Assembly (NCBI GenBank): GCA_963715825.1
Contig: CAVQSI010000002.1
Coordinates: forward strand, 1 to 64,000
Reading direction: 5' to 3'
Origin: Sva-07 sp963715825
GTDB taxonomy: Bacteria; Actinomycetota; Acidimicrobiia; Acidimicrobiales; Ilumatobacteraceae
DNA: 64,000 bases
In this document: positions 52,375 through 61,647 of the stretch, piece by piece
How the letters are laid out: each line of letters opens with the position of its first letter
Numbering within the stretch: the stretch's first letter is position 1
The notes under the pieces: model-generated
What the model saw: the letters and a program-made list of their open reading frames with translations, nothing else
Database searches by the model: none
Told to the model about the DNA's origin: nothing
Program-made: the position numbers and the translations under genes

Positions 52375-53385
52375 ATGGACCTCACCACGGTCGCCGACGA
52401 TCTCGTCGTGATCCACGACGGCCTCGACGTGCGGCGCTACGACGGACTCGCCGCCGACGCCGACCACGACCTCGACGGCGTCTCGGTTCGCACGCTCGCC
52501 CGACCCGGCGGCGAACTGCTGTGCCGCTTCGCGACGGTCAACGACGTGCACTTCGGTGAAGTCGAGGCAGGACGGATCGATGACCTCCCCGACGGGCCGA
52601 TCCGGCGAGCCGAGCCGGGCGCCGAGCCCTACCCGGAGGTGATGAACCGGGCGGCGGCGGCCGAGATGGCCGCGATCGACCCGGCGGCGGTGATCGTCAA
52701 GGGCGACCTCACCGCCGACGGCGAGCAGGTCGAATGGGACGCCTTCGAGGCGTGCTACCGGGCACCGTTCGGCGACCGACTGCATGTGGTGCGTGGCAAC
52801 CACGATGCCTACCGCCACCAGGGCGACTACGCCGGCGACGAGCGAATCGAGCTGCCGGGCGTGATCGTCGCGTTGCTCGACACGGCGATCCCCGGCGCCA
52901 CGACCGGCACGATCACGACCGAACAGATCGACTGGCTCGACGACCTGTGCGCGGGCGCCGACCGACCGGTGTTCGTGATGGGGCACCACCAGCAGTGGAT
53001 CGGCGACGGTCCTGATGCCAAGCGCAACGACGACTACTTCGGTCTGCATCCCGACGCCAGCGACGCACTCGACGAGCTCGCCGTGCGACGGTCGGGGGTC
53101 GTCGCCTACGCCGCTGGCCACACGCACCGCCACCGGGTCCGTCGAATGACCCGCTCGAGGGTGCCGTCGATCGAGATCGGCTGCACGAAGGACTTCCCCG
53201 GCACGTGGGCCGAATACCGGGTGTACGAGGGCGGGATCATGCAGGTGGTGCACCGTCTGTCGAGCCCCGAGGCGCTCGCCTGGAGCGAGTCGTGCCGCGG
53301 CCTGTACTCCGACTTCGGCATCGACTACGCCACCTACGCCCTCGGCACCCTCACCGACCGCTGCCTCACCCTCCCCCTGCGCTGA
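52375..53385 (+). CDS. Calcineurin-like metallophosphoesterase
   Basis: A 336-residue phosphoesterase. The metal motifs are present in order: FATVNDVHFG (D-x-H), VIVKGDLTADG (G-D), VVRGNHDAYRH (GNHD), FVMGHHQQW (GH) and YAAGHTHRHRV (GHTH). It could act on cyclic nucleotides, phosphoproteins or phospholipids; no signal peptide is seen. The gene lies 39 bases after an RDD gene and before rmuC on the same strand. Confidence 0.88.
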   Translation: MDLTTVADDLVVIHDGLDVRRYDGLAADADHDLDGVSVRTLARPGGELLCRFATVNDVHFGEVEAGRIDDLPDGPIRRAEPGAEPYPEVMNRAAAAEMAAIDPAAVIVKGDLTADGEQVEWDAFEACYRAPFGDRLHVVRGNHDAYRHQGDYAGDERIELPGVIVALLDTAIPGATTGTITTEQIDWLDDLCAGADRPVFVMGHHQQWIGDGPDAKRNDDYFGLHPDASDALDELAVRRSGVVAYAAGHTHRHRVRRMTRSRVPSIEIGCTKDFPGTWAEYRVYEGGIMQVVHRLSSPEALAWSESCRGLYSDFGIDYATYALGTLTDRCLTLPLR

Positions 53386-53517
53386 CCCGACGCCCTCCCC
53401 GCCCCCGCTGCGTACAGCCCGAGACCGCAGACGGCGGTTTCGCTCATCTCGTGCCGGATCGGGGGTCACGTGGCCCATCCGCGAACTCTGTGACAGCCCC
53501 TTGCCATAGTGGACGGC

Positions 53518-54828
53518 ATGGAGATCGCACTTCTCGTCATCGCCGTGGTGCTGGCCGTCGGCGCCGCCGTCGGCGGGTACCTGCTCGCCCTGCGGCGAGC
53601 CGAGTCCGACAGCGCCGCGCGCCTCGGCCAGCAGGCGGCGGCGAACGAATCGTTGCAACTGGCGATCGATGCAGCGGTGCGCGGCGCGGTCACCGAGGCC
53701 CGACTGCAGGCATCCGCCGAGCGCGATGCGGCCGTGCAAGCGGCGCTCGAACAGACCGCCGTGCTGCAACGTGAGCAGTTCGGCGCGTTGGCACTCGCCG
53801 CGCGCGAGCAGACCAACTCCGACCTCTCGTCGAAGAAGGACGTCATCGACGCCCGCCTCGACCAGGTGCACGCCGAGATGCGCAGCGAGCTCACCAAGCT
53901 GAGCGAGATGGTCAGCACGCTCGGGCGCTCGAGTGCCGAGAACTTCGGGCAGGTCACGTCGTCCCTGCAGGCCCACGCCGAGATCGCCAACACGCTCGCC
54001 GACTCCACGAGAGCGCTGCGCGAGGCGCTCGCCAACCCGCAGGCGCGCGGCAACTGGGGTGAACGGATGGCCGAAGACGTGCTGCGTCTCGCCGGGTTCC
54101 ACGAGAACGTCAACTACGTCAAGCAGACCCAGATCGAAGGCGGCACCGGCCGGCCCGACTACACGTTCCCGATGCCCAAGGGCCATGCGCTCTACATGGA
54201 CGTGAAGTTCCCCATGGCGTCGTACCTGCGCTACCTCGAGGTCGACACCAACGCCGAACGCGAGGTCCACCTCAAACGGTTCCTGGCCGATGTGCGGCTG
54301 CGGGTCAAGGAGCTGGCCAAACGCGACTACTCCGGCGAGAGCGACACGCCCTCGGTCGACTACGTCTTGCTGTTCCTCCCCAACGAGCAGCTCACCGGAT
54401 TCATCCACGAACACGACGCCGCCCTCCTCGACGAGGCAATGGGTCAGAAGGTCGTGCTGTGCTCGCCGCTCACCCTGTTCGCGTTCCTCGGCGTGATCCG
54501 CCAGGCCTTCGACAACTTCATGATCGAGCAGACCAGCGACGAGATCCTCCAGCTGCTGGGCACGTTCAGCTCGCAATGGCGCAAGTACAACGAGCAGGTC
54601 GACTCGGTGAAGAAGAAGTTCGATCAGGTCGATCGGGCCTTCGAGCAGCTCACCGGACCACGGCGTCGCCAGCTCGAGAAGCCGCTGCGGCAGCTCGACG
54701 AGCTGCGCTTGGCACGCAATCTCCCCGTCGACGGGGAGCTGTTCGCCACACCACTCGCGTCCGATGCGGACGCCGATGACGACACCGAAACGCCGCCGAG
54801 CGGCACGATCCGGATGCTCGGCGCATGA
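53518..54828 (+). CDS. rmuC: DNA recombination protein RmuC
   Basis: A 436-residue RmuC family protein with an N-terminal membrane helix (MEIALLVIAVVLAVGAAVGG), a long coiled coil (through AAREQTNSDLSSKKDVIDAR) and the nuclease-like core (RGNWGERMAEDVLRLAGFHE, DYTFPMPKGHALYMDVKFPM, DYVLLFLPNEQLTGFIHEHD). It is thought to limit DNA inversions or act in recombination. ATG 53518 is chosen as it starts the membrane helix. Followed by xseAB. Confidence 0.92.
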   Translation: MEIALLVIAVVLAVGAAVGGYLLALRRAESDSAARLGQQAAANESLQLAIDAAVRGAVTEARLQASAERDAAVQAALEQTAVLQREQFGALALAAREQTNSDLSSKKDVIDARLDQVHAEMRSELTKLSEMVSTLGRSSAENFGQVTSSLQAHAEIANTLADSTRALREALANPQARGNWGERMAEDVLRLAGFHENVNYVKQTQIEGGTGRPDYTFPMPKGHALYMDVKFPMASYLRYLEVDTNAEREVHLKRFLADVRLRVKELAKRDYSGESDTPSVDYVLLFLPNEQLTGFIHEHDAALLDEAMGQKVVLCSPLTLFAFLGVIRQAFDNFMIEQTSDEILQLLGTFSSQWRKYNEQVDSVKKKFDQVDRAFEQLTGPRRRQLEKPLRQLDELRLARNLPVDGELFATPLASDADADDDTETPPSGTIRMLGA

Positions 54829-54860
54829 CGCATCCGGTTCCGACTGATTGAATCGGGCCC

Positions 54861-56207
54861 GTGAGCCAGCCCGCGTTCGACTTCGGCGACGACGAACTCG
54901 ACGACGACGCGAACCCGACCTACACGGTCGGCGAGCTCGCCGAGGCGATCAACGACGCACTGCGGCGAGGTTTCTCCGACGGGGTGTGGGTCCGCGGCGA
55001 GATCAGCGGGTGGAGCGACCGCGGGCAGCACGCCTACTTCACCCTGGTCGATGACGACGGCACCAAAGCCGCCGTCAACGTGCAGTTCTTCGCAAACGCC
55101 CGGATGCGGCTGCGCCCGATGCTGCAGAAGCACCGGCTGCGCCTCGCCGACGGCATGAAGGTTCGGGTGTTCGGCTACCTCGACTACTACGCGCCCAACG
55201 GACGCATCGGGCTGAAGATGACCGGCATCGACCCGAAGTACACCCTCGGCGACATCGCCCAGTCGCGCGACGAGGTCATCCGACGCCTCGTCGCCGACGG
55301 CCTGCTCGACGCCAACAAGCAGCGGCCGTTGTCCCCCATCCCATTGCGGATCGGCGTGGTCACCAGCGTCGGCACGGCCGCATGGCACGACTTCCACGAC
55401 GAACTGCAGCGCAGTGCGTTCGGGTTCTCGCTCACGGTCATCGACACGCGCGTCCAGGGCGAGTTGGCCGAGCAGATGGTCGCGACGGCCATCGCCACGC
55501 TGTCACGCCGGGTCGACCTCGACGCGATGGTCGTCATCCGCGGTGGCGGCGCCCGCAACGAGCTGGCGGTGTTCGACGCCGAGCGCATCGCTCGGGCGAT
55601 CACGTCGTCGCCGGTGCCGGTGCTCACCGGCCTCGGCCACGAGGTCGACCGCAGTGTCGCCGACGAGGTGGCCCACACCAGCCTGAAGACCCCCACGGCG
55701 TGTGCCGGCGAACTCATCGCACGCGCCGCCCGCTACAGCGCCGACACCGAGGCGGCGTTCGCGTCGATCCTCCGCGAGAGCCGCCACGCCCTCGACGCGG
55801 CCACCGGCGAGCTGTCCGAAACCGCCCACCGGATCGCCCGACGCACCCACGCTGCGGTCGAGCGCGCCGACGAGCGGCTCGGCATGCGCGTCGACACGCT
55901 CACCCGCACCGCGCCGGCCAGCCTCGCCCGCGCCGACCAGCGGCTCGTCGACACCCGACAGCGTCTCCTCACCCGCGCCGGCACCGTCATCGAACGTTCC
56001 ACCAGCCGGCTCGACGTCGTCGCCGCGCGGGTGGCCGCGCTCGACCCAGCCGTCCAGCTCGCCCGAGGATGGTCGATCACCCGCGACGCAACGGGTCGCG
56101 TCGTCCGATCGGTCGACGACCTCGCGCCGGACGACACCGTCACGATCGCCGTCGCCGACGGCCGAATCACCAGCCGCGTCACCAGCACGAACAGGACCAC
56201 ACCATGA
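54861..56207 (+). CDS. xseA: Exodeoxyribonuclease VII large subunit
   Basis: A 448-residue subunit that with XseB degrades single-stranded DNA. The OB domain is GVWVRGEISGWSDRGQHAYF. The catalytic core has RIGVVTSVGTAAWHDFHDEL, AMVVIRGGGARNELAVFDAE and PVLTGLGHEVDRSVADEVAH, then a long coiled coil and C-terminal strand (LARGWSITRDATGRVVRSVD). GTG 54861 is the first plausible start. Its stop overlaps xseB by ATGA. Confidence 0.95.
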   Translation: MSQPAFDFGDDELDDDANPTYTVGELAEAINDALRRGFSDGVWVRGEISGWSDRGQHAYFTLVDDDGTKAAVNVQFFANARMRLRPMLQKHRLRLADGMKVRVFGYLDYYAPNGRIGLKMTGIDPKYTLGDIAQSRDEVIRRLVADGLLDANKQRPLSPIPLRIGVVTSVGTAAWHDFHDELQRSAFGFSLTVIDTRVQGELAEQMVATAIATLSRRVDLDAMVVIRGGGARNELAVFDAERIARAITSSPVPVLTGLGHEVDRSVADEVAHTSLKTPTACAGELIARAARYSADTEAAFASILRESRHALDAATGELSETAHRIARRTHAAVERADERLGMRVDTLTRTAPASLARADQRLVDTRQRLLTRAGTVIERSTSRLDVVAARVAALDPAVQLARGWSITRDATGRVVRSVDDLAPDDTVTIAVADGRITSRVTSTNRTTP

Positions 56208-56419
56208 GCGACACCCCCGGCTACGCCGACGCCCTCGCCGAACTCGACACGATCCTGCGCGAGCTGGAGGGGTCCGACGTCGACGTCGACCACCTCGCCG
56301 ACCGCGTCGCACGAGCGTCGGAACTGATCACGCTGTGCCGATCCAAGATCTCCGCGGCCCAGCTGCGTATCGAACAGGTCACCGCCGACCTCGACGCCGT
56401 CGCCGAACCCGACGACTGA
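56204..56419 (+). CDS. xseB: Exodeoxyribonuclease VII small subunit
   Basis: A 71-residue helical subunit (YADALAELDTILRELEGSDV, DVDHLADRVARASELITLCR, KISAAQLRIEQVTADLDAV). It starts inside the xseA stop codon (ATGA), ensuring coupled synthesis. The pair takes part in repair and recombination. Confidence 0.92.
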   Translation: MSDTPGYADALAELDTILRELEGSDVDVDHLADRVARASELITLCRSKISAAQLRIEQVTADLDAVAEPDD

Positions 56420-56465
56420 GCCGCACGACTGAGCCGCGACTGAGCCGACCACGAGCCCCGGTCGA

Positions 56466-57236
56466 TCAGCCGGTTCGGGGCTGCCAGATGGCGGTGTGGA
56501 AGGCACTCCACACCGCCTCGCCGTTCGCGGTGATCTCCACGTCGAGGTCGACGAACCGGTGACCCTTGCGCTCGTACTCGGCAGCGACCTGCCCGCGAAC
56601 TTCCAGCTCGTCGCCGGCTCGGACGAGCCCACGGTGGTGAGCACGGGTGCCGACGTGGATCCACGGCCCCAACTCGACGTTCAGGTGCAGCACCGAGTTG
56701 GCCTGGCGGGCGAGGAACCCGGGATGGCACACCGAGCCGGCGCCATAGACGTCGTGGTCGTCGCGCACCTCTGCGAGGTACACCACAGCCGGTCCTCGCT
56801 GGAATCGCATCGCCAACGTGCCGAGCACCGTGCCGGTGGCGAGCAATTCCGCAGTGACCGGCGGGACGAGCCCGGGTCGGGGCGCCGCTGGTACGGGAGT
56901 CGGCGGCGGCGGCTGATCGGCCAGCGATGCCCTGCCGGTCGCGCGTACCGTGCCGTCGGGACCGGTGACCGTCAGCGCACCGTCGTCGTCGAGGCGCGCC
57001 TCGACCAGTTCGCCGTCGTACACCGGCGAGACGAAGCGAGCCTCCATCGTCGAACCGGTCAGGAACTGCTCGCCCCACCGGTCGACGCACGGCTGCGTCA
57101 TGTACGCCCACACGTCGACACCGGGCACGAGCCCACCGCGAAATCCGTAGGTCCGAGCAACCGTGTCGTCGTGCATCCGGTTGGTCGAGTCGGTGGCGGT
57201 GTTGTACGCCTCGATCGTCCTGGTCCAGCTCGTCAT
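56466..57236 (-). CDS. MaoC-like double hotdog-fold protein
   Basis: A 256-residue protein with two hotdog-like halves. The N-terminal half has TYGFRGGLVPGVDVWAYMTQ and the C-terminal half GTRAHHRGLVRAGDELEVRG, which fit enoyl-CoA hydratase/dehydratase or thioesterase folds. HDDTVARTYGF is the likely entry to the fold and a possible catalytic D/H region, but the full MaoC motif is not clear. ATG 57236 is chosen (MTSWTRTIEAYNTATDS). It is divergent from the GGPP synthase gene, so a link to carotenoids is not implied. Confidence 0.72.
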   Translation of the reverse strand: MTSWTRTIEAYNTATDSTNRMHDDTVARTYGFRGGLVPGVDVWAYMTQPCVDRWGEQFLTGSTMEARFVSPVYDGELVEARLDDDGALTVTGPDGTVRATGRASLADQPPPPTPVPAAPRPGLVPPVTAELLATGTVLGTLAMRFQRGPAVVYLAEVRDDHDVYGAGSVCHPGFLARQANSVLHLNVELGPWIHVGTRAHHRGLVRAGDELEVRGQVAAEYERKGHRFVDLDVEITANGEAVWSAFHTAIWQPRTG

Positions 57237-57338
57237 CGGCCAACCCTCGCACACCACCCGTTCCGACGACGACCGCGGTCCGGCTCGGATCATGCACGTC
57301 GGGGCAGGCCAGCAAACGCAGCAGTAGCCTGCGGTGAG

Positions 57339-58400
57339 ATGCCTGGAATCGCTCCGACCACCCTGCGCTCGATCGCCGACCGGGTCGAGGCCCGCCTCGA
57401 CGAACTGCTGACCGCCGAGCGCGAGCGGTGGGTGGCCTTCGACGCCGATCTCGCCCAACCGATCGACGAGATCCGTCGACTCGTGCTGTCCGGCGGCAAG
57501 CGTCTGCGCCCCGCGTTCACACACTGGGGGTACGTCGGCGCAGGCGGCGGCAGCGACGACCAGATCGACGTCGACGCCGGCGCCGCGTTCGAACTGATGC
57601 ACGCGTTCGCCCTGTTCCACGACGATGTGATGGACGACGCTGTCACCCGCCGAGGCCAGCCCACCACGCACACCGTGGCCGCCGAGCAGCACGCCGCAGC
57701 CGGTTGGGTCGGCGAGTCTCGCCGGTTCGGTGAGGGTGTCGCCATCCTGGTCGGCGACCTCGCGTTCGTCTACGCCGACCGGTTGATGGAGGGCGCTCCG
57801 CCCGAAGCGATGCGGATCTGGAACGAGCTGCGCGTCGAGCTGAACATCGGCCAGTACCTCGACATCCTCGGTTCGGTGCAGAGCATCCGCGAGGTCGACA
57901 AGGCCGAGCGCATCTGCCGCTACAAGTCCGGCAAGTACACCATCGAACGGCCACTGCACCTGGGTGCGGTGCTCGCCGCGCCCGAGCGCGAGCACGAGTT
58001 GCTCGCGCCGCTCAGCGCCTACGGCCTCCCCCTCGGCGATGCGTTCCAGATGCGCGACGACGTGATGGGTGCGTTCGGTGAGGAGAGCCTCACGGGCAAG
58101 TCGGTCGGCGGCGACCTGCGCGAAGGCAAGCCGACGCCGCTGCTGGCGCGTGCGGTGCGGCGTGCGAACGCCGAGCAACTCGCCGTCCTCGACGAGGTCG
58201 GGGCACCCGGCCTCGACGGTTACGGTGTCGCGCGCATCCAACAGGTCATCGTCGACACCGGGGCGCTCGCCGAACTCGAAGACCACATCACCGCACTCAC
58301 CGAGGCGGCAGTTGCCGCCATCGAGGAGGCACCGATCGTCGAGGCTGCCAAGACCGAACTGGTCGCCCTCGCCGACTACGTCAGTTGGAGGAACGTCTGA
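57339..58400 (+). CDS. Geranylgeranyl diphosphate synthase (polyprenyl synthetase)
   Basis: A 353-residue prenyltransferase that should make C20 GGPP for phytoene. The first Asp-rich motif is DDVMD at residues 95-99 (ALFHDDVMDDAVTRRGQ); the second, RDDVMG, replaces the last Asp of DDxxD by Gly. Phe at -5 from the first motif favours a short product such as GGPP. SGGKRLRPAF carries the basic diphosphate-binding residues. It starts the carotenoid cluster and lies 28 bases before crtI. Confidence 0.9.
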   Translation: MPGIAPTTLRSIADRVEARLDELLTAERERWVAFDADLAQPIDEIRRLVLSGGKRLRPAFTHWGYVGAGGGSDDQIDVDAGAAFELMHAFALFHDDVMDDAVTRRGQPTTHTVAAEQHAAAGWVGESRRFGEGVAILVGDLAFVYADRLMEGAPPEAMRIWNELRVELNIGQYLDILGSVQSIREVDKAERICRYKSGKYTIERPLHLGAVLAAPEREHELLAPLSAYGLPLGDAFQMRDDVMGAFGEESLTGKSVGGDLREGKPTPLLARAVRRANAEQLAVLDEVGAPGLDGYGVARIQQVIVDTGALAELEDHITALTEAAVAAIEEAPIVEAAKTELVALADYVSWRNV

Positions 58401-58428
58401 TGCTCACCCCCACCGAACAGGACGCACG

Positions 58429-59917
58429 ATGAAGGTCATCGTCGTCGGCGCCGGCCTCGGCGGACTGTCGGCTGCCGCACACCTCGTCGGCGCCGGTCAC
58501 GATGTGACGATCGTCGAACGCGACCCGATTCCCGGCGGGCGCGCCGGGATGATCTTCGAACAGGGCTTCCGTCTCGACAACGGGCCGACGGTGCTCACCA
58601 TGCCGAACCTCCTCGAGGACGCCTTCAACGCAGCCGGCGCCGAGATGAAGGACTTCATCACGATCAACCCGGTCGACCCGATGTATCGGGCGGTGTACGC
58701 CGACGGCTCGACGCTGTTCGTTCGTCACGGTCGCGAGGCGATGACCCAGGAGATCCGCGAGTTCTCCGGGCCCAAGGACGCCGAGGCGTTCGGTCGGTTC
58801 TGCACCTGGCTGGAGAAGCTCTACCGCGCCGAGATGGACTCGTTCATCGATGCCAACTTCGACACGCCGCTCGACTTGATCAAGCCGTGGAAGTCGGGGC
58901 TCGAACTCGTCAAGCTCGGCGGGTTCGGCAAGCTCGGCAAGAAGGTGGCGTCGTTCTTCGACGACGAGCGACTGCAGCGCATCTTCAGCTTCCAGTCGAT
59001 GTACGCCGGGCTCGCCCCGTACGAGGCCCTCGCGCTGTACGCCGTCATCACCTACATGGACTCCGTCGAGGGCGTGTTCGTCCCCGAGGGCGGCATGCAC
59101 ATGATGGCTGCCGGTCTCGCCGACGCCGTCACCGCCGCAGGCGTCGAGATCCGCTACTCGTCGCCGGTCACCCGCATCCTGCGCGCTCCCGGCGGCACGA
59201 ACGGCGGACGGGTCACCGGCGTCGAGATCGGTGCCTCCGAACGCCTCGATGCCGACGCCGTGGTGTGCAACGTGGACCTGCCCGTCGCCTATCGCGAACT
59301 GATCCCGCGGCATCGACGCGCCGCGAACCGCCCGCAAGGGCAAGTACTCGCCGTCGTGCCTGCTGTGGGTCGCCGGCGTCAAGGGAATGCCGCCGGCCGA
59401 CGCCAGCCACCACAACATCCATTTCGGAAAGGACTGGGACGGCTCGTTCAAGGCACTGATCGACGATGGCGTGCGCATGCCCGACCCGTCGATCCTCGTC
59501 ACGCTGCACAGCCTCGACGACCGCTCGCTCGCTCCCGAGGGACACTCGAGCATCTACGTCCTCGAACCCACCCCGAACCTGAGCGGCACGATCGACTGGA
59601 GCCGCGAGCGCGACACGATCATGGAAAGTCTGCGTACACGGGTCGACTCGCTCGGCTACCCGACCGAGGTGATCGTCGAGGAGATCTACGACCCGCAGGA
59701 CTGGGAGCGCATGGGGATGGAACAGGGCACGCCGTTCGCGCTTGCCCACACCTTCTTCCAGACCGGTCCGTTCCGCCCGAACAACGTCAACAAGAAGGTG
59801 CCGGGCCTCGTGTTCACCGGCTCGTCCACGTTGCCCGGCGTCGGCGTGCCGATGGTCTTGGTGTCGGGCAAACTCGCCGCACAACGCGTCGAGCAGTACG
59901 CACGGGCGCGTCACTGA
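58429..59917 (+). pseudogene. crtI: Phytoene desaturase CrtI with one +1 frameshift
   Basis: A flavoenzyme that desaturates phytoene toward lycopene. MKVIVVGAGLGGLSAAAHLV is the dinucleotide motif, followed by RAGMIFEQGFRLDNGPTVLT and ALYAVITYMDSVEGVFVPEG. One extra base near 59308 breaks the frame in VAYRELIP; reading resumes with GIDAPRTARKGKYSPSCLLW and continues to the C-terminal FAD motif (VPGLVFTGSSTLPGVGVPMV). Total length is 3n+1. Both halves match the family without gaps, so this is probably a sequencing error; the neighbouring genes are intact. Confidence 0.85.
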
Positions 59918-60855
59918 TGGCGAGCGTGTCGTCGCTGTTCAAACGTGGGGCTCCGCCGACACCGACCACCCAGCTCCTCCCGACCGGCCCGGTCACGCTC
60001 GACGAGAGCTACGAGCTCTGCCGCGAGTTCAACAAGCGCCACGGCACCACGTACTACTGGTCGACCAAGGTGCTCCCGAAGGTCAAGCAGCATCACGTCC
60101 ACGCGCTCTATGCCTTCGCCCGCTACGCCGACGACATCGTCGATGAGATCCCGTCGCAGGGTGGCCGCGACGTGCCGACCGAGGTGCGCGCCGCAGCGCT
60201 CGCCGACTTCGGTGAGCGGTTCTTCACCGACCTCGATGCCGGCCGGTCCGACGATCCGGTGCTCAAAGCCGTCGTCCACACCGTGCGTGCCTTCGACATC
60301 GACGTCGAGGCGTTCCATCGGTTCCTGCGTTCGATGACCATGGACCTCACCGTCGAGTCCTACGCCACCTGGGACGATCTGCTCGTCTACATGGACGGTT
60401 CGGCCGCCGTGATCGGCGAGATGATGCTGCCGATCCTCGAGCCCACCGACTACGACACGGCGCTTCCGCATGCGCGTGACCTCGGCAATGCGTTCCAGCT
60501 CACGAACTTCCTGCGCGACATCGACGAAGACCTCGATCGCGGCCGCCAGTACATCCCGCTGGAAGACACCGAACGATTCGGGGTCGACCTCACGCAGCGG
60601 CGCGTCAGCCCCGAATTCGTCGCGTTGATGCAGTTCGAGATCGACCGCTGCCGCGAGCTGTACCGGTCGGCGCAGATCGGCATCGACATGCTGCCCGACC
60701 GCTCGGCGAAGTGCGTCGGCGCTGCGCATGCGCTGTACGGGCGGATCCTCGACAAGATCGAGGCGCAGGACTACGACGTGTTCACCTCGCGGGCGAGCGT
60801 GTCGACCACCGAGAAAGCGACGATGGTCGCGAAGCTCCTCTCCCCGTTCTCGTGA
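59917..60855 (+). CDS. crtB: Phytoene synthase
   Basis: A 312-residue squalene/phytoene synthase that joins two GGPP into 15-cis-phytoene. The Asp-rich motifs are YADDIVDEIPS and DIDEDLDRGRQYIPLED. The entry motif TTYYWSTKVLPKVKQHHVHA and the second signature NAFQLTNFLRDIDEDLDRG are intact. The stop lies inside a palindrome (60846-60894) and the ATG overlaps the crtI stop by one base. Confidence 0.95.
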   Translation: MASVSSLFKRGAPPTPTTQLLPTGPVTLDESYELCREFNKRHGTTYYWSTKVLPKVKQHHVHALYAFARYADDIVDEIPSQGGRDVPTEVRAAALADFGERFFTDLDAGRSDDPVLKAVVHTVRAFDIDVEAFHRFLRSMTMDLTVESYATWDDLLVYMDGSAAVIGEMMLPILEPTDYDTALPHARDLGNAFQLTNFLRDIDEDLDRGRQYIPLEDTERFGVDLTQRRVSPEFVALMQFEIDRCRELYRSAQIGIDMLPDRSAKCVGAAHALYGRILDKIEAQDYDVFTSRASVSTTEKATMVAKLLSPFS

Positions 60856-60894
60856 ACAACTCCGCGGACAGAGCGCGCACTTGTTCACGAGAAC
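60846..60894. repeat. Palindrome, type B/A hybrid, across the crtB-cruF junction
   Basis: Outer arms GTTCTCGTGAACAA and TTGTTCACGAGAAC pair perfectly (14 bp) and match the type B copy at 23.8 kb. The core CCGCG-GACAGAG-CGCG resembles the type A core and 7-base loop. The element covers the crtB stop and the cruF start and codes residues 1-14 of the CruF frame. Confidence 0.85.
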
Positions 60895-61647
60895 GATGGG
60901 CGGCGTGGGTGGCCGGCGGGGCGAGCGTCGTCACGGTGGCCGGAATGATCGCGACGCCGCTGTTGCCCCAGGGTGGCCGAGCCCGCAAGGTGCTGTCGAC
61001 GGTGGTCGTGGTCGGGTCGTTCACGACGACCACCGCCAACGCCGTGCGGCGCTGGGGCGCCGGGCGAGCCGGCACCGCCGCCGTGGTCGACCGCAGTGGC
61101 GACCACGGCAGTCGAGCGCGTTGGCACTGCGACCGGCGTCCCGTTCGGCCACTATGCCTACACCCGCGCCCTGCAGCCGCAGGTGGCGCACGTGCCAGCG
61201 ATCGTGCCACTCGCGTGGTTCGCGCTCGGTTTGCCGGCGCGAGAGACCGCCCATGCGGCACTCGGCGCACGGTCGACGCCGGCGACGCGCATCGCTCTCG
61301 GCTCGGCTGCGCTGACTGCGTGGGATCTGTTCCTCGACCCGCAGATGGTCGGCGAGGGCTACTGGGCGTGGGCGCGGCGCGGCGTCTACCGCGGGATCCC
61401 ACTCACGAACTACCTCGGCTGGTTCGTGACCGGGCTCGGCGTGATGGCGCTGCTCGAAGCGGCGCTCCCACCGGCCGACGACGCCCGCAACGCCGACGGA
61501 GCGCTCGTCGGTGAATACGCATACATGGGCGTGATGGAGACGATCGGCTTCGCCCGCTACTTCCGCGACCCGGTCGTGGCCATCGTCGGCGGCATCGGCA
61601 TGCTCCCGGTCGCCGCCGCTGGCGTCGCAAGGAAGCTCGGTGTCTGA
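60852..61647 (+). pseudogene. cruF: CruF-like carotenoid hydratase with one +1 frameshift
   Basis: An integral membrane protein of the DUF422 family, which adds water at C-1' of acyclic carotene ends. GTG 60852 gives GTGA with crtB, but the first 14 residues are encoded by a palindrome, so GTG 60909 may be the true start. Helices include AGGASVVTVAGMIATPLLPQ. Near 61089 one base is extra (GTAAVV to TAVATTAVERVG). The family region GVPFGHYAYTRALQPQVAHV, ALTAWDLFLDPQMVGEGYW and GIPLTNYLGWFVTGLGVMAL follow. Its stop overlaps the next start by 8 bases. Confidence 0.78.

Noticed and set aside
59290..59330. Programmed +1 frameshift in crtI
   Set aside because: No slippery codon, stop codon or Shine-Dalgarno-like stimulator at the site, and unrelated genes show the same single-base excess.
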